Below, one piece after another: positions 4,549 through 9,979 of a DNA stretch of 9,979 nt. The position numbers were made by a program, and so were the translations under genes. The DNA is from Oxalobacter sp. (GTDB lineage: Bacteria > Pseudomonadota > Gammaproteobacteria > Burkholderiales > Burkholderiaceae_D), in assembly GCA_012512465.1 (NCBI GenBank), contig JAAZED010000108.1, positions 1-9,979 on the forward strand, given 5' to 3'. Numbering within the stretch: the stretch's first letter is position 1; the number at the start of each line of letters is the position of its first letter. A model generated the notes under the pieces. That model made no database searches. It was not told the origin of the DNA and was given only the letters and a program-made list of their open reading frames with translations.

Positions 4549-7002
4549 TTAAAACTGGATCGGCACCGATCCCCAGATTTCCTGTGCATATTCCGAGATG
4601 GAACGATCCGAAGAAAAATACCCCATATTGGCAATATTATGGATAGCCTTTCTGTCCCAGCGCAAGCTTTGGCGATAAAGCGCATCCACCTGTTCCTGCG
4701 TGGCAACATAACTCTCGTAATCAGCCAGCAGCAGATAACGGTCACCATAATTAATGAGGGAATCATAAATCGGGCGGAAACGTCCGGGGTCACCAGGAGA
4801 GAAAAAACCATCCCGGATCTGGTCAAGCGCCATCTTCAGCTCAGGATTTTTCTCATAAATCTCACGAGGCTGGTAACTCAGGCGCAGATCCTCAATCTGT
4901 TCGGAGGTGTTGCCAAAAATAAAGATATTGTCGGCCCCGACTTCCTCCATGATTTCAATATTGGCGCCATCCAGCGTACCGATGGTCAGGGCGCCATTGA
5001 CCGCCAGCTTCATATTACCGGTACCTGAAGCCTCTGTTCCTGCTGTGGATATCTGCTGCGACAGATCGGCAGCAGGAATAATCATTTCAGCCAGGCTCAC
5101 ACCATAGTTGGGGATGAACACAACCTTCAGTTTGTCACCCACATTGGGATCATTATTGACTTTGACCGCCACATCATTGATCAGTTTGATGATGTCTTTC
5201 GCCATTTGATAAGCCGATGCCGCCTTCCCGGCAAAAATAACGGAACGCGGCACCCAGTTGACTTCCGGATTAGCCACAATCCGGTTATACCGGGTAATGA
5301 CGTGCAGCACATTGAGCAACTGTCGCTTGTATTCATGAATCCGCTTGATATGGACATCAAAAAGTGAATCCAGATTCAGGTTCACGTTCACATTGTTACG
5401 CACCCATCGGGCCAGCCGCTGCTTGTTCTGCCGCTTGATCGAACGGAATGCGGTAATAAAGCGCTCCTCCGAACCCAGCGGCTCCACCTGGCTCAATTGC
5501 TCAAAGTCAGTGCGCCAGTTCTTGCCGATATACCCGTCAATCAGTTGTGACAAAAGCGGATTAGCCTGAGAGACCCAGCGGCGAGGCGTAATGCCATTGG
5601 TGATATTCATGAAACGCTCAGGGAAAATCTTCGCAAAATCCGCAAAAATGGACTGTTTCATCAGTTCGGAATGCAGCTTGGATACCCCGTTGATCTTATG
5701 GCTGGCAACCACGGCCAGATAAGCCATCCGCACCCGTCTTTCACCCGCCTCATCAATCAGCGAGATCCGGCGCATGAGTTCCGTATCATTACCGAATTTT
5801 TCTGCTGTCCTGGACAGGAATTCATTGTTGATATCAAAAATAATCATGAGGTGGCGCGGCAGAACACGGCCCATCATATCGATCGGCCAGGTCTCCAGTG
5901 CTTCGCTCATGAGCGTATGGTTGGTATAGGAGAAAATCCGTTGCGTCAGGGACCACGCATGATCCCAGCGCAGGCCCTGCTCATCCACCAGGATACGCAT
6001 CAGTTCAGGCACGGCGAGTACCGGATGGGTATCATTCAGATGGATGGAAATATTATCGGCCAGATCATCAAAGCTGGAATAGTTCAACTGGTGACGGCGG
6101 ATCATATCCTGCACACTGGCCGAAACGAAGAAATATTCCTGCCGCAAACGCAGCTCACGGCCATGCAGCGTCGAATCATCCGGATACAGGATGCGCGTCA
6201 CGTTTTCCGACATATTTTTGGATTCGACAGCGCTGGAATAGTTACCCTGATTAAAGTCGGACAGGTTGATTTCAGATGCCGCCTTGGCAGACCACAGCCT
6301 GAGCGTGGTGGCACATTCTGTCCCATACCCGGGGATGATCGTGTCATACGCCATGGCAAGCACACTGTGGGTATCGACCCATCTTGCGCGCCCGCCCTCC
6401 TGGCGGATATGCCCACCATAACGAACATGGAACTGAACCTCAGGCCGCGGAAACTCCCACGGATTACCACGGGTCAAGAGCCAGTAGTCAGGTGTTTCCA
6501 CCTGGTAGCCATCGAGGATCTCCTGTTTGAACATGCCATACTCATAACGGATCCCATAACCGATGTTCGGCAGATTCAGGGTCGCCATGGAATCCAGGAA
6601 GCACGCGGCAAGACGGCCAAGACCGCCATTGCCCAGCGCGGCATCCGGCTCGTGATTGGAAACTTCTTCCATATCCACCGACAGCTCTTTTAAGGCTTCC
6701 TGCATGTCTTCACTGATATCTAACGCCTGCAAGGCATTATGGAAAGTGCGGCCAATCAGAAACTCCATGGAGAGGTAATACACCAGCTTGGAATTCTGTT
6801 CATAATAGGCCCTGTTTGAGCGCATCCAGCGTTCAACAAGGCGATTGCGCACAGCCAACTCGGCAGCAAGCAGCCAGTCGCCGCGTGTTGCAGTAAGGGG
6901 GATCTTGCCGGAACGATAACGCAGATTATTGGATATGGACCGCTTCAGCGCCTCCACATCACTAGCCAAAAATCCTGCCTGCTCTGATCGAATGACATCC
7001 AT
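4549..7002 (-). CDS. glgP: Glycogen phosphorylase
   Basis: Glycogen/alpha-glucan phosphorylase (GT35) releases glucose-1-phosphate from glycogen ends using phosphate and pyridoxal phosphate in the cytoplasm. Numbering from the longer start at 7056 (835 residues), the features are [15 protein letters not shown] at 142-156, HLNDTHPVL at 339-347, NGITPRRW at 487-494, [18 protein letters not shown] at 569-586, and the PLP site [14 protein letters not shown] at 675-688 with the PLP lysine at 683. I prefer the ATG at 7002 (817 residues): GGAGA lies 6 bases before it, and it places the conserved VEALKRSI at residue ~16 as in E. coli GlgP (815 residues). At 7056, AGAGGAA sits too close to the ATG. 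The gene is complete, has its own promoter upstream and a strong terminator, and follows glgC-glgA. All residues expected near the PLP site are present. Confidence 0.97.
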   Translation of the reverse strand: MDVIRSEQAGFLASDVEALKRSISNNLRYRSGKIPLTATRGDWLLAAELAVRNRLVERWMRSNRAYYEQNSKLVYYLSMEFLIGRTFHNALQALDISEDMQEALKELSVDMEEVSNHEPDAALGNGGLGRLAACFLDSMATLNLPNIGYGIRYEYGMFKQEILDGYQVETPDYWLLTRGNPWEFPRPEVQFHVRYGGHIRQEGGRARWVDTHSVLAMAYDTIIPGYGTECATTLRLWSAKAASEINLSDFNQGNYSSAVESKNMSENVTRILYPDDSTLHGRELRLRQEYFFVSASVQDMIRRHQLNYSSFDDLADNISIHLNDTHPVLAVPELMRILVDEQGLRWDHAWSLTQRIFSYTNHTLMSEALETWPIDMMGRVLPRHLMIIFDINNEFLSRTAEKFGNDTELMRRISLIDEAGERRVRMAYLAVVASHKINGVSKLHSELMKQSIFADFAKIFPERFMNITNGITPRRWVSQANPLLSQLIDGYIGKNWRTDFEQLSQVEPLGSEERFITAFRSIKRQNKQRLARWVRNNVNVNLNLDSLFDVHIKRIHEYKRQLLNVLHVITRYNRIVANPEVNWVPRSVIFAGKAASAYQMAKDIIKLINDVAVKVNNDPNVGDKLKVVFIPNYGVSLAEMIIPAADLSQQISTAGTEASGTGNMKLAVNGALTIGTLDGANIEIMEEVGADNIFIFGNTSEQIEDLRLSYQPREIYEKNPELKMALDQIRDGFFSPGDPGRFRPIYDSLINYGDRYLLLADYESYVATQEQVDALYRQSLRWDRKAIHNIANMGYFSSDRSISEYAQEIWGSVPIQF

Positions 7003-7126
7003 AAGTAGTCTCCAGCGAAGGGTGAATGGAGTGGCTTCGGCCTGATTCCAGGCCATTTCCTCTGTCCGGGTGTATAGAGAGAAACACAGCCCGCCTAACA
7101 GGGCAGGCCCGAAACCTTATGCTATG

Positions 7127-7156
7127 AATATAACCTTACAGCCATCCCTTTGGCAA
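7127..7156 (-). promoter_or_regulatory. glgP: Sigma70-type promoter of glgP
   Basis: On the minus strand TTGCCA (7151-7156) and TATATT (7127-7132) stand 18 bases apart, each one mismatch from consensus. Transcription would begin near 7120, leaving a leader of about 115 bases before the start at 7002. The rest of the 237-bp glgA-glgP gap shows a short imperfect stem CCTGCC/GGCGGG inside that leader (7091-7108) and no clear terminator for glgA, so read-through from glgCA is also possible. Confidence 0.6.
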
Positions 7157-7239
7157 GCATGAACGTCAAAAAATTGCCATTAAGAAACAAAAAGTCAGCG
7201 ATTCCGCCTCAGTCCATTTTTGGATCACATGATGTCCGC

Positions 7240-8718
7240 TTATACCCTGATTTCGTCATACAGCTTTTTATACTCGCTGGCAGGATGCTTCCAGCCCAAT
7301 TGCTGCTTCATTCCCTGTCTTTGAACCACCCGCCACTCACGGGGCTGGCTGAAAAGTGCAAATGCCCGGTTAACGGCATCTTCCATCGCGGAAATATCAA
7401 AATGATCAAAGATAAAGCCTGTCGCCGTTTTGTTCATCAGATTTTCCGGCGTCGTGTCGGTAACAGAATCAGCCAGCCCGCCCACACGATGAACCAGGGG
7501 CAATGTACCGTACCGCAATCCGTAAAACTGTGTCAGGCCGCACGGCTCATAACGGGACGGAACCATAATGACATCACTGCCGGCAATCACCCGGTGGGCA
7601 AGGGCTTCATCATAGCCAATCCTGACAGCAACCTGCTGGGGATGATGATGGGCATAATCTGAAAAAGCCCGCTCCAGATGATGTTCTCCATTGCCGACAA
7701 TCACAATCTGAGCGCCTTTTTCCAGCAGCATATTCATCACGCCCAGCACGAGATTCAAGCCTTTTTGCGACGCAAAACGGCTGACCACGCAAAAAAGCGG
7801 GGCGGTATTCTGTGAACGCAATCCCATCTCCTGCTGCAAGGCAAGCCGACACTGCTTTTTGCCGTTAATGGACCTTGCGTTATAGGTTGTGGCCAGCGTA
7901 TCGTCTGTAGAAGGGTTCCATACCTGCGTGTCAATACCATTCAAAATACCGACGACATCCGGATCCCGCCTCTGGACGACACCACCGAGCCCGCATGACT
8001 GCTCTCCGCCATGGATTTCCCGGGCATAGGTGGGGCTGACGGTTGTTACTTTATCCGCATAGGAAAGACCGGTCTTGAGAAAGGAAACCTGACCATAAAA
8101 CTCCATCCCTTCCGGGTTGAAAAGGTCATCGGGCAAATCCAGCTCCCCGAAAACATGTCCCGGGAAATTCCCCTGATAAGCCATGTTATGGATGGTAAAA
8201 ACAGAACCCGCCAGCTTTTCACCCTTTGCCCGCTGAAGCACCTGAAGATAGGCAAAAGCCAGTCCGGCATGCCAGTCATGTCCATGCATGATCTGAGGCC
8301 GCCAGAAAAAATCAAATCCCTCAACCAGGCGGGCGGCCATCCATCCAAGCAGTGCAAAACGGCGATGGTTGTCCCCGTATGACTGGCCATAAATATCAAT
8401 ATAGGGATTGCCTGGACGGTCATAAAGCCCCGGCGCATCAATGTAGTAGGCCGACAGTCCTGCCTGCGGCAACGTACCATAGTAAAGCCGAAGCGCATGT
8501 GCACCAAAACGGGGGGGCAACTCCGCCACAAGATGTTTGTTCTGGATAGGGTTAACAAAATCAGGAAAACCCGGAACCAGCATCCTGACATCACACCCCA
8601 TTTTGGCAAGCGCAGGCGGCAGGGCCCCTGTTACATCGGCTAAGCCACCTGTTTTCAGATAAGGGAATATCTCGCTGCAGACATGCAGAACCCGTAGGGC
8701 ACGTTTTTTGGATCTCAC
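7240..8718 (-). CDS. glgA: Glycogen synthase (ADP-glucose type)
   Basis: Bacterial glycogen synthase (GT5) adds glucose from ADP-glucose to the growing alpha-1,4-glucan. The 492-residue protein has the ADP-glucose motif KTGGL at residues 22-26, HGHDWHAGL at 145-153, FTIHNMAYQG at 174-183, SRFASQKGL at 313-321, and the C-terminal catalytic loop PSRYEPCGLTQFYGLRYGTLP at 387-407 with the conserved Glu391. Length fits the family (E. coli 477). The start is a GTG at 8716-8718, immediately after the TAA of glgC, with AGGG about 8 bases upstream inside the end of glgC; this arrangement suggests translational coupling and a common transcript. The next methionine is far inside conserved sequence, so GTG is the only sensible start. 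No strong terminator follows. Confidence 0.97.
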   Translation of the reverse strand: MRSKKRALRVLHVCSEIFPYLKTGGLADVTGALPPALAKMGCDVRMLVPGFPDFVNPIQNKHLVAELPPRFGAHALRLYYGTLPQAGLSAYYIDAPGLYDRPGNPYIDIYGQSYGDNHRRFALLGWMAARLVEGFDFFWRPQIMHGHDWHAGLAFAYLQVLQRAKGEKLAGSVFTIHNMAYQGNFPGHVFGELDLPDDLFNPEGMEFYGQVSFLKTGLSYADKVTTVSPTYAREIHGGEQSCGLGGVVQRRDPDVVGILNGIDTQVWNPSTDDTLATTYNARSINGKKQCRLALQQEMGLRSQNTAPLFCVVSRFASQKGLNLVLGVMNMLLEKGAQIVIVGNGEHHLERAFSDYAHHHPQQVAVRIGYDEALAHRVIAGSDVIMVPSRYEPCGLTQFYGLRYGTLPLVHRVGGLADSVTDTTPENLMNKTATGFIFDHFDISAMEDAVNRAFALFSQPREWRVVQRQGMKQQLGWKHPASEYKKLYDEIRV

Positions 8719-9979
8719 TTATTCGACCCTGGGAACATGTTCAAAATTATAGTGCTTTGCCAGCATCTCATCCGTCACCAGCACGACGCCATTCGGTGTT
8801 CTGTAAAAGCGTTGCGCATCCAGTTCGTGATCCTCACCGATGACGGTACCTTCCGGAATCCGGCATCCTCGGTCAATAACCGCTTTTTTGATACGGGATC
8901 CCTGACCGATTTCAACATCAGGCAACACCACCGACTGGTCGACATTGCAGAAAGGATTCACCCTCACTTTGGAAAAAAGAACCGTATTGGATATTTTGGA
9001 TCCACAAATGATGCACCCGCCGGAAACCATCGTGTTGGATATCACCCCATCCATACCATGCGGATCAGGGACAAACTTGGCGGGCGGTTCCTGCTCCTGG
9101 TACGTCCAGATAGGCCAGTCTTCATCATACAGGTTCAACTCGGGCATATTGGATGTCAAATCCAGATTGGAGGACCAGAAGGCATCCACCGTCCCGACAT
9201 CCCGCCAGTAAGGCCTGACAAGGCTGGAGGGCGGCACGCACGACATGCTGAAATAATGCGCCATGGCCTCTCCCAGACCAACTACCTTGGGAATGATGTC
9301 CTTGCCAAAATCATGGGCAGACGTGGCATCTTCCGCATCTTCTGCCAGAAGCTCATACAGATAATCCGCGTTGAACACATACACGCCCATACTGGCCAAT
9401 GTCATATTCGGGTTGCCCGGCATGCTTGGCGGATTTTCCGGCTTTTCCAGAAAGCCGGTTATTTTCCGGTTTTCATCCACAGCAACCACCCCGAAACCCG
9501 AGGCGTCTTCGCGTGGCACCTCAACACAGGCGACGGTACAGGCGGATTTTTTCTCCGCATGATCCAAAAGCAGCTGTGAATAATCCATCTTGTAAATATG
9601 ATCCCCTGCCAGAACCAGAATATAGTCTGGCTGATAAGAGCGCAAAATCCCCATATTCTGGGAAACAGAATCGGCGGTTCCCCTGTACCAGAGTCCTTCT
9701 TCCATCTGCTGCCCGGCAGGCATCAGGTCGATAAACTCATTTTGCTCGCCGCGTAAAAAACTCCAGCCGCGCTGCAGGTGGCGGATAAGCGAATGGGGGC
9801 GATACTGGGTAATCACCCCGATCCGGCGAATGCCGGAATTAATGCAATTGGACAGGGCGAAATCGATAATGCGGAACTTTCCGCCAAAATATACCGCCGG
9901 CTTAGCGCGATTTTCCGTCAACTGCATCAGACGGCTTCCCCGTCCCCCTGCCAGGACAAGGGCAATGGTACGTCTGGGG
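8719..9979 (-). CDS. glgC: Glucose-1-phosphate adenylyltransferase (ADP-glucose pyrophosphorylase), 5' end outside window
   Basis: It makes ADP-glucose from ATP and glucose-1-phosphate, the committed step of glycogen synthesis. The visible 419 residues start inside the nucleotide-binding loop: the frame is open to the right edge and reads [19 protein letters not shown], so the ATG at 9927 is internal and about 13 N-terminal residues are missing. Conserved elements are [21 protein letters not shown] (the Lys of RAKPAV matches Lys39 of E. coli, part of the fructose-bisphosphate site), [18 protein letters not shown] (catalytic Asp), FLEKPENPP (glucose-1-phosphate Lys) and [12 protein letters not shown]. 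The C-terminal third is a left-handed beta-helix with hexapeptide-like repeats ([17 protein letters not shown] and [17 protein letters not shown]). Presence of the Lys39 equivalent suggests, but does not prove, activation by fructose-1,6-bisphosphate. The stop abuts the glgA start. Confidence 0.97.
   Translation of the reverse strand, partial: PRRTIALVLAGGRGSRLMQLTENRAKPAVYFGGKFRIIDFALSNCINSGIRRIGVITQYRPHSLIRHLQRGWSFLRGEQNEFIDLMPAGQQMEEGLWYRGTADSVSQNMGILRSYQPDYILVLAGDHIYKMDYSQLLLDHAEKKSACTVACVEVPREDASGFGVVAVDENRKITGFLEKPENPPSMPGNPNMTLASMGVYVFNADYLYELLAEDAEDATSAHDFGKDIIPKVVGLGEAMAHYFSMSCVPPSSLVRPYWRDVGTVDAFWSSNLDLTSNMPELNLYDEDWPIWTYQEQEPPAKFVPDPHGMDGVISNTMVSGGCIICGSKISNTVLFSKVRVNPFCNVDQSVVLPDVEIGQGSRIKKAVIDRGCRIPEGTVIGEDHELDAQRFYRTPNGVVLVTDEMLAKHYNFEHVPRVE

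Noticed and set aside
5671..6693. 340-codon open frame on the plus strand
   Set aside because: It lies wholly antisense within glgP, shows no domain, and mirrors the codon pattern of the real gene.
8737..9579. 280-codon open frame on the plus strand
   Set aside because: It is the antisense shadow of glgC and has no recognisable protein features.
8719..9927. Start of glgC at the ATG at 9927
   Set aside because: The frame continues upstream through the essential [12 protein letters not shown] loop to the window edge, so this Met is internal.

Overview
The window looks like a stretch of a Gram-negative, probably betaproteobacterial (Burkholderiales) chromosome. The glycogen genes are of the proteobacterial type (E. 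coli-like GlgC, GlgA and GlgP), there is a lipoprotein and a periplasmic DUF2059 protein, and base composition looks balanced by eye. An Oxalobacteraceae member such as Oxalobacter would fit, but that is a guess from protein style; no rRNA or other marker is present.

Left part (1-1541, minus strand): a biotin protein ligase (BirA without a visible DNA-binding domain) is followed by the 5' end of a biotin-dependent carboxylase of the pyruvate carboxylase type, which runs off the left edge. The ligase attaches biotin to such carboxylases, so the pair forms a functional unit.

Middle part (1542-4500): a patch of small, poorly conserved genes. On the plus strand are a short unknown ORF that seems to carry a frameshift (1683-1951), an outer-membrane lipoprotein (2049-2474), a secreted DUF2059 protein (2515-3000), and a DUF457/YdjM-like membrane protein gene broken by a frameshift and an internal stop (3080-3616). 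On the minus strand are a zinc-ribbon membrane protein (3636-4127), whose extended -10 promoter is overlapped by a perfect 22-bp palindrome, and a 58-residue basic protein (4315-4491) missed by a length-limited ORF search. That small gene lies between two clear intrinsic terminators.

Right part (4506-9979, minus strand): the glycogen cluster glgC-glgA-glgP. glgC (ADP-glucose synthesis) enters from the right edge and lacks only its first dozen or so codons. Its TAA stop directly abuts the GTG start of glgA (glycogen synthase). After 237 bp, which hold a good sigma70-type promoter, comes glgP (glycogen phosphorylase), closed by a strong GC-rich terminator. Together they make and mobilise glycogen; the branching enzyme (glgB) and debranching enzyme (glgX) are not in the window.

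The core metabolic genes are intact. The two suspected broken genes lie only in the middle patch, and most of their lesions fall in homopolymer runs. I see no CRISPR array, insertion sequence, tRNA, rRNA or prophage gene. The least explained items are the 22-bp operator-like palindrome with its zinc-ribbon gene and the small basic protein behind the glgP terminator.
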